Shown in pieces: positions 6,601-13,477 of a stretch of 21,389 bases of DNA. Made by a program: the position numbers and the translations under genes. Each line of letters starts with the position of its first letter. The stretch's first letter is position 1. This DNA comes from a virus, in the IMG/VR virus record IMGVR_UViG_3300010354_000818, positions 1-21,389 of that record; one strand, 5' to 3'. The notes beneath the pieces are model-generated. The model searched no databases, was not told where the DNA came from, and worked only from the letters and a program-made list of their open reading frames with translations.

Positions 6601-7875
6601 TTATCTTTTAGGAGGAAATACAATAGCAGCCGGATTTACTCTTAATTTTCCATCAACTCCTCGATTAAATGCCTTAAAAACATTTATACCTAGACCATTA
6701 GATAGTTGAAATAGTCCCGGAACTGCTTGTGTACTAGGTGGATCGTAATATTTTCCTGCAGGATTTCTTATAGTATTGTTCAAAGCGCTGGAAGCAATGT
6801 TATACCCTTTAGGTCCTACTCTACCAAATCCGTTTTGATTTACATAATCTTTAGCTAGAATAGCAGCAAAGTCTAACAACGGATTATTTAAAGTATTAGG
6901 GGCATTAATGACACCGTATTGTCTAGGCTTGCCCGGCCTATCAAATAGATTAGTAATTTGTTTTCCTGGAATACTGTAAGATCGTGCTTTTCCTTGTTTA
7001 TCAAATAAAGGGTTACCACTTTGAATAGGCGCTTGTGCTCTATCAAAAATTACTGCGTTTTCTGGTCTAGAGTCAATTGATGTTTCTGTAATATCTGCTG
7101 TTCTAGGATTATTTAAATCAAAGGGACTAGGTGATGTATCATAAAATTGGTTTACAAATCCTTCAATTTTCTTATTACTAGAACCTTTATAATATAATAC
7201 GTTTTCATAAACTAGGGTCATGCTGTTTTGTAAAGCCTTAGCACCTTCTGAAGAATTTAGCGAATCGTGTCTCCAGTCAGTAATTTTAGGATTAATTAAT
7301 GAAACTAAAGTATGGTCTTTTCCAGGGTTTAACAAATATATATCTATTCTATCAAAAAAACTTTTTTCTATTCCTCTATTGTATATACCGTATTCATAAT
7401 CATTTATTCCATACTTTGTATCGCCGAATTGTCTAGGAGAATTTGTTGTTTCTGTGTCATAATTTCCATCGGCAATAATATTTTTATAGTAATTTACCCA
7501 TAGACTGTTTGTTATACCTATAGCATCATCATGAAAATCTAGTGTAATAGGATTATAACTTATTCCAGTTTGTACCTGTTTTTTTCTATTATATTGATTA
7601 AGTACCTCTGTTTTAATTTGAAATTTAGGTAAATCGATCTTTTTAACAAATACCCCAACGTTAGGATCAACATCAAATACCTGTGCTTCTCTATTAATAA
7701 TAAATTTTACATAGTACAGGAATCCTAGTTTAGGTGCCCTTATTTGATTATCAGCTACAAATAATCGAGAGGCGTGTGTATAATCTTTTAAATTTATAAC
7801 ACCTGGTTGATTATTACCATCGATGTTTTCTGTAGCTTGATTACTATTCGATAGATAGGGATTAGTTAGACTCAT
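6601..7875 (-). CDS. gp19-like tail-tube-fold protein (tube initiator or terminator candidate), 424 aa
   Basis: This resembles a protein found next to gp19 in cyanophages (from memory, starting MSLxNPY and containing GVINLKDYTHASRLF). The core, about residues 50-225, follows the phage tube-fold pattern: VKKIDLPKF, a Tyr/Arg-rich linker, YNPITLDFHDDAIG, a helix with LWVNYYKNII, then IDIYLLNP, INPKITDWRHD and an NSMTLVYENVLYY strand. T4 proteins with this fold include gp19 and the initiator gp54; T4 gp3 terminates the tube. Which of these roles it plays cannot be decided. The C-terminal ~200 residues are Pro/Asn-rich and end in NPAAIVFPPKR. The segment SNGLGINV echoes SNGLGVNV near the C-terminus of gp19. 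It is preceded by a terminator and a consensus late promoter 5 bases from the ATG, and has no Shine-Dalgarno. Confidence 0.8.
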   Translation of the reverse strand: MSLTNPYLSNSNQATENIDGNNQPGVINLKDYTHASRLFVADNQIRAPKLGFLYYVKFIINREAQVFDVDPNVGVFVKKIDLPKFQIKTEVLNQYNRKKQVQTGISYNPITLDFHDDAIGITNSLWVNYYKNIIADGNYDTETTNSPRQFGDTKYGINDYEYGIYNRGIEKSFFDRIDIYLLNPGKDHTLVSLINPKITDWRHDSLNSSEGAKALQNSMTLVYENVLYYKGSSNKKIEGFVNQFYDTSPSPFDLNNPRTADITETSIDSRPENAVIFDRAQAPIQSGNPLFDKQGKARSYSIPGKQITNLFDRPGKPRQYGVINAPNTLNNPLLDFAAILAKDYVNQNGFGRVGPKGYNIASSALNNTIRNPAGKYYDPPSTQAVPGLFQLSNGLGINVFKAFNRGVDGKLRVNPAAIVFPPKR

Positions 7876-7880
7876 AATAA

Positions 7881-7888
7881 TATTTATA
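7881..7888 (-). promoter_or_regulatory. Consensus late promoter TATAAATA before the gp19-like gene
   Basis: The minus strand reads GATATAAATATTATTATG: a perfect TATAAATA octamer ending 5 bases before the start codon. It directly follows the terminator at 7894-7916. No Shine-Dalgarno lies between the promoter and the ATG. Confidence 0.75.
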
Positions 7889-7893
7889 TCAAC

Positions 7894-7916
7894 AAAAAAG
7901 CCCGATTAACGGGCTT
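7894..7916 (-). terminator. Rho-independent terminator downstream of gp19
   Basis: A 7-bp stem (AAGCCCG with CGGGCTT, 7898-7904 and 7910-7916) has a 5-base loop. On the minus strand it runs into a T tract. It ends the gp18-gp19 transcript 20-40 bases after the gp19 stop. Confidence 0.88.
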
Positions 7917-7936
7917 CTTCTTAAGGTTAACTTTCA

Positions 7937-8587
7937 TTAACCTCCTGTTGCTAGACCTTGAGCGTTTCCTGGACGTACTACCCTTCCAACATTTACGCCT
8001 AGACCGTTTGATGCTCCCCCTGGTGCTTCTAGTTGAATTGCGTTGTCATAGGATATTGTTAAGGCAATATCCATAATCTCATTACTGCTATAATCCCCAT
8101 TAGCATAGGTTGCTTGTTTGAGATAACAACCTAAAAATTCAAAACTTTCTAATGTCACCGGCTCAAATCCGCCATTACCACCATCTAGAACTTCAACACG
8201 CATTCTAAATTTATAATCAATAGCACTTTGAGCACTTGCTTGTTCAAAAAAGTCAAATTGTTTTTGTAGCTGTTCACCAACTTTTCTGCTTACAATACCG
8301 CTGGCGTCATCTCTCAATGTAACTTTGGCATCTGTCCAACTATGCTTACCTAAAATTTTAACTGTACTGTTGTAGACAGGCAAAGAAATTGTTTCGAATG
8401 TTACATCAGGTCTAGTAACATTCATTACCTGTTTTGTTAGTTCAGTCGTTGGAGCACCTGCTACACCAAATCCGTCCATAGTAACACGGAAGCGATACTT
8501 TAACTTTGGCATTAGCAAGCCTTGAGTAGTGCTTGCCTGTGCCCCTGCGATAGGAACTGTGAAATTTCTTAAACTTGCGATTGGCAT
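7937..8587 (-). CDS. 19: Tail tube protein
   Basis: Gp19 hexamers stack to form the inner tube of the contractile tail. This 216-residue protein has the tube-fold pattern: LMPKLKYRFRVTMDGFG (25-41), VTRPDVTFETISLPVYNS, KHSWTDAKVTLRDDASG, a helix with KQFDFFEQ, then YKFRMRVEVLDG, VTLESFEFLGCYLKQAT and a final IMDIALTISYDNAIQ strand. T4 gp19 is 163 residues; the extra length is an N-terminal lead and a Gly-rich C-terminal tail (GGASNGLGVNVGRVV). It begins 19 bases after gp18, with a good Shine-Dalgarno (AAAAGGAGC) and no promoter of its own, so it is co-transcribed with the sheath. A terminator follows. Confidence 0.95.
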   Translation of the reverse strand: MPIASLRNFTVPIAGAQASTTQGLLMPKLKYRFRVTMDGFGVAGAPTTELTKQVMNVTRPDVTFETISLPVYNSTVKILGKHSWTDAKVTLRDDASGIVSRKVGEQLQKQFDFFEQASAQSAIDYKFRMRVEVLDGGNGGFEPVTLESFEFLGCYLKQATYANGDYSSNEIMDIALTISYDNAIQLEAPGGASNGLGVNVGRVVRPGNAQGLATGG

Positions 8588-8606
8588 TTAAATGCTCCTT
8601 TTAAAC

Positions 8607-11573
8607 TTATAAACCTGCTGCAATATCACCTCTGTTCTTGATACGTAATGGAATATAGATAAACTCGACTGCTTTTACAGGTTCTATAGCAATATCTACA
8701 TACAATTCGTTGCGATCAATTCTAGCAGGTGTATTATTTGTTTCGTCACATACGACAATAAAGTCATATAAAGCACGTTGACCTACTAATTCTAACATTA
8801 GACTTTCTACACTTGCTTTAATTTCTCTACGTGTTTGTGCATCATTTGGCTCAAATAAGAATGGTCTAGATAAAATATCTAACTGACGTCTTAGATAGGC
8901 CACTAATCTAGCAACATTTACTCTATCCAATGCGCTGGCATTTGATGCTCTTGTTCTTTGTCCGTAGGCAACAATTCCAACTCCTGTAAGATTTGTAATT
9001 GGATTGATCGCAACATTAGTATTAGGATCTAACATGACGTCTCTAATGCTTTGAGGAACTACAGTGCTCCTAAACTCATTCTCTGAGTCAATGTAACCAA
9101 TACTAGTTGCATTATCGATTACTGCTCTTCTAGTTCCTGCCGGAGCGAACCATAAGTAAGACTTAGCATCATTATTAATATAAGTTCTTAACATCATATG
9201 GCTAGGTGGAACTACAATTGCGTTACCTGAATTGTCTGTTGTTCTTCCGCTAGGATAGTAAAGAGCCATGTACTCGTTATAGGTTACAGCACCTTTTTCA
9301 CCGTTATCTGTTGCTAAATTACTGTTTAATCCGTAGTTTGATATACTTGTTGCGTTGGGTAATAATCTAAATGGAGTATCACCTATAACAAAAGATGTTA
9401 ATCCTCTATCAACATTTAAACCAACCATGTTACTGATCAATTCCGGATAGCCTGGTGCTACAATTAGATTAAAATTAACAGAATCTGTATCTCTCAATGC
9501 AAGACTTGTATCTACCATGCTCTTCATTTCTTTGACAACTACTTGTCGTTGAGATTTTCTACCGAATACACCAGCTCCTGTATCATCAATTGGATACTGG
9601 CTTACCCATCTATCTGGGTTATATCCTGTCATTGATTCGCCGAAATATCTATCATTTGTATCTGTAAGATCAATATATCCTTTAACAAACTTCTTAACAT
9701 TAAATCCTGATCTTCTTGTATTCCATAATTTTATTCCACGTGGGTATAATCTAGGATCCGGTGCATCAGGATCCACATAATTAGATGATAATAATGAAGT
9801 AATTGATGCTGCTTCTGTATCTGCGCCTAATAATCCCCAGCGAGCGTCCGCAAACACCCAGCCATCTGGACTGGTTTGATCTGTGGTATCTTGTAATACC
9901 CACTTGCTACCGCTAGTAATAGTGCTATCATATACATAGATATTTGAGCCGTATAATTCTAGATCGCTTGTGTCGATCCAAATATCACCAGTTACCAAAT
10001 TGCCACCGTCGCTCCTGTCACCGTTAACTGGTTCAGTTGCTTGAATTAGCGGACCTCCTGGATCACTCAACGGAAAGAAATTCAAATAACTTACCCATGT
10101 TGTACCTGAATTAACTAAAATGTCAACTTCGTCAATAACATTATTGTACCAGAATGTTCCATCTGCAGGATCTGTATATGGTGCTGTTCTGCTTGCTTCA
10201 TATACAAGAGGTTTCCATGCGCTAATTATATTTGTTGATGTATCTTCTGTAAAGAAGTTGCTGTTTCCATCTTGGTTAACTACTGAATAAGGAGTTAGGT
10301 TTAATAACGTTCTTGTAGCAGTAGTCATGCCTGTTATCTTAATTTCTCCGCCCTGTCGATGAGAAATAGTTAGTATCTGTGTACTATTGTTGAATAATAC
10401 TTCAACGTTTTGAAGATTACTTTGTGCTAGTACAGCATTCGCAAATAACTGTCCTAAGTAAGTAGTTGTGTTAGTAGCAGTCATTCCAATTGGGAAAGAG
10501 CTACCAAATGCCTCAGTACCTGCTGTTGTTTCTGCTATAGAGAAGCTATAAGTAGTACCGCTTGTTGCGTAACTAGTTGCCGCATCAGCAACACATAAAG
10601 TTGGACCTTTATTTGTTCTTCTTCTGATTTCAAAATTTGCTAACAAAGGAACTTGAGAATTTCTAATATTCCAATCGATGTATAATGAACCGGCTGGAAT
10701 ATTTAAACCTCCGCCTGCGGCATCCTCATTATATGTAGCACTTTCTCTAGTTGAATAGAGGGGAGCATCAACTTGATCCCAAGTTTTTGTAGTTCCGTTA
10801 TAATACTTAATTGCCCAGTTCGCACCATTTGTTATAGGGGTAGATGTAATCCAAACGCTACCAGTAGCAGTACTTGCATCGTAGATAGGATAATCATAGT
10901 GTGGACTAATTTGTAATCTTGTTGTAGAATCATTAGTTACTTGTACCCAACTATTTGATGAATTTCTATAATACAACGCATTTTGATTATCGTTTGTTAC
11001 TACCATAGCATAGTCACCTGGTGTACCAAATCCAGGTGCAGGAACAAGACCTGTTAAAAATGTTGAACCTGTGTTGTCATCTAAAACAAGAGGAGTTTTT
11101 GTTGTAAATTTTCTTGTTACACTACTCCATTCCTTAACGCCAAATTGGCTATTTGCTGTATCTACCCAGTATGTTCCTGCTACAGGTTCTCCCTTAGGGA
11201 CACTAGAATCAGGCAAAAGTTGATTTAAATCAATATCTGCCCTAACAACATACGCTCTAGAACTTACGCCCAGACTACTATATGCTGCCTGTAGTCCGTA
11301 TTCATTCAATTCATTTCCATGTTGAGGATTACCACTTGAATCTGTATAGAACAATGGGGTGCCAAATGTGTCGGTTAAGTCTCTTTGGCTAGTTACAAGA
11401 TAAATCTTGCCTGCGTTTGCTGCTAATGTTCCAGCGGCAGTAGAACCGCTAGGATTTGTTTTATCCTCTGCAGATACTACAATTACTAAAGGTGTGGTGC
11501 CAGAAGCAGCAGGTGTATAAAAACTTTCATCTATTACTGTAACTGATACACCTGGTGAAATTAATGTTGCCAT
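8607..11573 (-). CDS. 18: Tail sheath protein with a large repeat-containing insertion, 988 aa
   Basis: Gp18 forms the contractile outer sheath. The N-terminal domain (1-~125) has LISPGVSVTVIDES and the DTFGTPLFYTD / NEYGLQAAYSSLG segments typical of T4-like sheaths. The C-terminal part (~590-988) carries the conserved core, including VAPGYPELISNMV, RLVAYLRRQLDILSRPFLFE and the last ELYVDIAIEPVKAVEFIYIP strand used in subunit interlocking. Between them, about 465 residues form an insertion rich in Ser, Thr, Trp and Tyr with recurring units such as GTYWVDT, GDYAMVV, GSVWITS, GTFWYNN and GDIWIDT, each followed by a W-containing strand. Total length is well above T4 gp18 (659). By analogy with T4, insertions sit on the sheath exterior, so surface decoration is inferred. 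A near-late promoter lies 31 bases upstream and the ribosome site is GAGGAG. Confidence 0.96.
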   Translation of the reverse strand: MATLISPGVSVTVIDESFYTPAASGTTPLVIVVSAEDKTNPSGSTAAGTLAANAGKIYLVTSQRDLTDTFGTPLFYTDSSGNPQHGNELNEYGLQAAYSSLGVSSRAYVVRADIDLNQLLPDSSVPKGEPVAGTYWVDTANSQFGVKEWSSVTRKFTTKTPLVLDDNTGSTFLTGLVPAPGFGTPGDYAMVVTNDNQNALYYRNSSNSWVQVTNDSTTRLQISPHYDYPIYDASTATGSVWITSTPITNGANWAIKYYNGTTKTWDQVDAPLYSTRESATYNEDAAGGGLNIPAGSLYIDWNIRNSQVPLLANFEIRRRTNKGPTLCVADAATSYATSGTTYSFSIAETTAGTEAFGSSFPIGMTATNTTTYLGQLFANAVLAQSNLQNVEVLFNNSTQILTISHRQGGEIKITGMTTATRTLLNLTPYSVVNQDGNSNFFTEDTSTNIISAWKPLVYEASRTAPYTDPADGTFWYNNVIDEVDILVNSGTTWVSYLNFFPLSDPGGPLIQATEPVNGDRSDGGNLVTGDIWIDTSDLELYGSNIYVYDSTITSGSKWVLQDTTDQTSPDGWVFADARWGLLGADTEAASITSLLSSNYVDPDAPDPRLYPRGIKLWNTRRSGFNVKKFVKGYIDLTDTNDRYFGESMTGYNPDRWVSQYPIDDTGAGVFGRKSQRQVVVKEMKSMVDTSLALRDTDSVNFNLIVAPGYPELISNMVGLNVDRGLTSFVIGDTPFRLLPNATSISNYGLNSNLATDNGEKGAVTYNEYMALYYPSGRTTDNSGNAIVVPPSHMMLRTYINNDAKSYLWFAPAGTRRAVIDNATSIGYIDSENEFRSTVVPQSIRDVMLDPNTNVAINPITNLTGVGIVAYGQRTRASNASALDRVNVARLVAYLRRQLDILSRPFLFEPNDAQTRREIKASVESLMLELVGQRALYDFIVVCDETNNTPARIDRNELYVDIAIEPVKAVEFIYIPLRIKNRGDIAAGL

Positions 11574-11604
11574 TATAAAATCTCCTCAATGGAATTCTTT
11601 GAAG

Positions 11605-11612
11605 TATTTATC
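11605..11612 (-). promoter_or_regulatory. Late promoter GATAAATA upstream of gp18
   Basis: The minus strand reads TCGATAAATACTTCAAAG: one mismatch from TATAAATA, 31 bases before the gp18 ATG. The leader carries GAGGAG at normal spacing. Confidence 0.7.
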
Positions 11613-11634
11613 GATAACAAATATTTTTTTATGG

Positions 11635-11642
11635 CTTAAATA
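11635..11642 (+). promoter_or_regulatory. Late-like element CTTAAATA upstream of the zinc-ribbon gene
   Basis: GGCTTAAATACTTCGAAAAG has the TAAATA core with two mismatches in the first two bases. It is 30 bases before the plus-strand start at 11673. It mirrors the gp18 promoter in the inverted repeat. Confidence 0.45.
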
Positions 11643-11672
11643 CTTCGAAAAGGGAAGTAAAAAGGGCGGTAA

Positions 11673-12008
11673 ATGAGGAAGTTATGCAAAATTTGCCAAG
11701 AAAGGCAGGTAGCCATAAATTACCATAAAGATGATAAAATTTTTTATAGGACTACCTGCGACCATTGTTCTAAAGGTCGTGGAAAAAACATCTTCCCCTG
11801 GGAAAAAAGTGGGTATAAAAAGAAAAATATCTGTGACAGGTGTGGGTTTAGTTCAAGATATCTTGAGCAGTTTAATGTTTTTCATACCGATGGGAACTTA
11901 CTTAATTGTAGGCATGCTAATCTAAAAACAGTTTGTGCTAATTGTCAACGAATATTTGGTAAGGAGGACATTAAATGGAGACGAGGTGATCTTGTTCCTG
12001 ATTTTTAA
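11673..12008 (+). CDS. Small zinc-ribbon / HNH-like protein, 111 aa
   Basis: Four CxxC pairs are visible (C5-C8, C29-C32, C54-C57, C88-C91), suggesting two zinc ribbons. The last half, VFHTDGNLLNC (69-79) then NLKTVCANCQ (83-92), resembles the HNH nuclease pattern: His, Asp, Asn and a CxxC knuckle. The usual final His is Gln, so catalysis is uncertain. A similar small protein, as I recall, occurs beside tail genes in other marine T4-like phages. Role unknown: DNA-binding regulator, degenerate HNH nuclease or structural zinc protein are all possible. It is divergent from gp18, with a late-like element 30 bases upstream and a purine-rich leader (AAAAAGGGCGG). Its last 38 bases overlap the convergent dNMP kinase gene. 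Confidence 0.82.
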   Translation: MRKLCKICQERQVAINYHKDDKIFYRTTCDHCSKGRGKNIFPWEKSGYKKKNICDRCGFSSRYLEQFNVFHTDGNLLNCRHANLKTVCANCQRIFGKEDIKWRRGDLVPDF

Positions 12009-12630
12009 TCACAAGTTCTAAAGAACGAAATAAATCATCTATAGAACCATCATTTTCAATAGTATGATCAATGTCTAATCCTATCCAACTGGTTTCACTT
12101 GCATGAATTTTTAGTTCTTCTAATCTAGATTTACTAATAGTCCAACTCATGTTAGTCGGACCTTTATTTACATTTACAGCATCTTGATACCATTCTGGTT
12201 CAGGACCTCTTTTTACTCTTATAACCTTTCCACCTGCTCGATGTATAGCACGTATTTCATTAGGAAATCTAACATCTGAAATAACAATATTGTCTTTTGT
12301 CTTTCTCACACGATTTTCTAAACTAGCAATCCAAATATCATCGTGAAATCCCTGTCTACAAACTTCAGTACCCCAGTACTGCATGATCCATCTAGGCGTT
12401 AAATGTGGAATATTAAGACGTTCAGCCCACCATTGATCTATCTGTTCACGCCATTCTCTGCTTTCTTTGGTTTTCCCCTCCATCAAGATTCTGTCCCACC
12501 CGAATACGTAGCTAATAGCGTCTTTTAAACTATTAGCAAAACTATCTCTTCTAAAATGGTGAAAGTTTACAAGATAGTCTGCCGCTGTATCTTTACCCGA
12601 TCCTATAAAACCAACAAATCCTATGATCAT
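11971..12630 (-). CDS. 1: Deoxynucleoside monophosphate kinase (gp1-like)
   Basis: T4 gp1 phosphorylates dTMP, dGMP and hydroxymethyl-dCMP to diphosphates for phage DNA synthesis. This 219-residue protein (T4: 241) opens with a P-loop, GFIGSGKDT (7-15), and continues with the family's features: DSFANSLKDAIS, a Trp/Arg-rich lid-side region (KESREWREQIDQWW), then the conserved WIMQYWGTEVCR and NIVISDVRFPNEI segments, and a C-terminal LDIDHTIENDGS. All catalytic elements look intact. The gene lies between gp13 and gp18. Its leader has a near-late element (TATAAATT) and a GGAG ribosome site that can pair into a hairpin. Its 3' end overlaps the opposing zinc-ribbon gene. Whether modified bases are substrates cannot be told. 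Confidence 0.93.
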   Translation of the reverse strand: MIIGFVGFIGSGKDTAADYLVNFHHFRRDSFANSLKDAISYVFGWDRILMEGKTKESREWREQIDQWWAERLNIPHLTPRWIMQYWGTEVCRQGFHDDIWIASLENRVRKTKDNIVISDVRFPNEIRAIHRAGGKVIRVKRGPEPEWYQDAVNVNKGPTNMSWTISKSRLEELKIHASETSWIGLDIDHTIENDGSIDDLFRSLELVIKNQEQDHLVSI

Positions 12631-12653
12631 ACAATACTCCTGTAGGATATTGT
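12631..12653 (-). promoter_or_regulatory. Hairpin that can hide the dNMP-kinase ribosome binding site
   Basis: On the minus strand ACAATATCC (12653-12645) can pair with GGA(G)TATTGT (12640-12631), giving nine base pairs with one bulged G and a TACA loop. The Shine-Dalgarno GGAG lies in the 3' arm, six bases before the ATG. T4 uses similar hairpins in the leaders of e, soc and 49. Visible in sequence; function inferred. Confidence 0.55.
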
Positions 12654-12661
12654 AATTTATA
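12654..12661 (-). promoter_or_regulatory. Late-like promoter TATAAATT upstream of dNMP kinase
   Basis: The minus strand reads ACTATAAATTACAAT: one mismatch from TATAAATA. Expected initiation about six bases downstream would fall inside the 5' arm of the ribosome-site hairpin. A TTGACC 17 bases upstream of TAAATT could also make a host sigma-70 promoter here. Confidence 0.5.
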
Positions 12662-12689
12662 GTATTTTTTTAATTAGGTCAATATTTTT

Positions 12690-13448
12690 TTAACCAATTA
12701 CAAATGTTAGCGGCGTACCGCCATCTTTATAATTAATAAGATCTTGCTCTAGAATTTCTAATTCTGCTTTGGCTTCTGCTTTAAGAGCAGTTCCATTTAA
12801 ACTTGTTCCGCCTTGCGGGCTAGCAATTTGTGCGAATTTTTCTCTTGCTTCGCCTAGCATTAATTTACAAGTAGCCAAGGTATAATCTCTTAACCATTGG
12901 CTAGCAAAATTGTCTTGTAAAAGATTAAAATCTGGACGTTTATTGTAAATCCAAATTAATACTTCTTCTTCACTTCTTGGACGCTGCATGAGTGTTAATT
13001 TTTTGTTAGTTCTATTATATAGAAAATTAATTTCGCTACCAAACATTTTACCAACTTGTTTTTGATAACTGGCAAATGCGTAGTATGTAGCAAGTCCGCC
13101 CATATTTGTTGCAGTAAGTAGATATGTATTAGAATATGCTAAGTTAAATGGCTCAAACAAAGTACCACCTTGTCCGCCACCTGATCTAGATCCAATACTT
13201 CTACGAAAAATTTGCCTAACATCCATAACTTCGCTAGGCATAAAATATTCATTACGATCAACTTCCACTGTTAAAAAGGCATAACTTTCTTCAACAGCAT
13301 TGGAACTACGTTGCCTAAATTTTCCTAATGCACGATCAATAGCTATATTGTAATCTTTAGGATCTAATTCTACATCAACCATAGACCCACCCAACATCGT
13401 TTGGACGTATTCTACAACCGCTTGACGTTCTAATTCGTTCTCATTCAT
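12690..13448 (-). CDS. 13: Neck protein gp13
   Basis: Gp13 together with gp14 forms the neck that seals the portal after packaging and joins the tail. This 252-residue protein (T4 gp13: 309) has the family's pattern: an N-terminal helical region with VDVELDPKDYNIAIDRALGKF (start ~23; 20-residue part only), an NEYFMPSEVMDVRQIF strand, a Gly-rich loop (SRSGGGQGG), the NRTNKKLTLMQRP hairpin, WLRDYTLATCKLMLGEAREKF helices, and an acidic C-terminal helix ending GTPLTFVIG. It is divergent from gp14; in T4 genes 13, 14 and 15 are co-directional. A late-type element (CATAAATA) ends five bases before the ATG and there is no Shine-Dalgarno. Confidence 0.87.
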   Translation of the reverse strand: MNENELERQAVVEYVQTMLGGSMVDVELDPKDYNIAIDRALGKFRQRSSNAVEESYAFLTVEVDRNEYFMPSEVMDVRQIFRRSIGSRSGGGQGGTLFEPFNLAYSNTYLLTATNMGGLATYYAFASYQKQVGKMFGSEINFLYNRTNKKLTLMQRPRSEEEVLIWIYNKRPDFNLLQDNFASQWLRDYTLATCKLMLGEAREKFAQIASPQGGTSLNGTALKAEAKAELEILEQDLINYKDGGTPLTFVIG

Positions 13449-13453
13449 AGCGA

Positions 13454-13461
13454 TATTTATG
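13454..13461 (-). promoter_or_regulatory. Late promoter CATAAATA of gp13 (half of a divergent pair)
   Basis: The minus strand reads GCATAAATATCGCTATG: one mismatch from consensus and 5 bases to the gp13 start. It abuts the plus-strand gp14 promoter, forming TATTTATGCTATAAATA (13454-13470). Confidence 0.68.
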
Positions 13462-13462
13462 C

Positions 13463-13470
13463 TATAAATA
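13463..13470 (+). promoter_or_regulatory. Consensus late promoter TATAAATA of gp14
   Basis: A perfect octamer ends 7 bases before the gp14 ATG (CTATAAATACAAGACTATG). No Shine-Dalgarno is evident. It is the right half of a near-palindrome with the gp13 promoter; only about 30 bases separate the two start codons. Confidence 0.75.
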
Positions 13471-13477
13471 CAAGACT

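Larger units (their letters stand above)
11601..11646. repeat. 10-bp inverted repeat carrying divergent late-type promoters
   Basis: GAAGTATTTA (11601-11610) and TAAATACTTC (11637-11646) are perfect inverted copies separated by 26 bases. Each arm contains the AAATA core of a late-type element followed by CTTC, pointing outward to gp18 (minus) and to the zinc-ribbon gene (plus). Confidence 0.75.

Noticed and set aside
11731-11925. Alternative 64-codon plus frame within the zinc-ribbon gene
   Set aside because: The main frame has four CxxC pairs and a leader; this one has neither a start context nor a recognisable pattern.
11985-12015. CTTGT...ACAAG hairpin at the convergent end of zinc-ribbon and kinase genes, as a two-way terminator
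   Set aside because: Only five base pairs, a 15-base loop and no proper U-run on either side.
12672-12695. Small inverted repeat GGTTAA...TTGACC after gp13 as a terminator
   Set aside because: Arms match in only five of six bases and the sequence is dominated by A/T runs; a chance match is likely.
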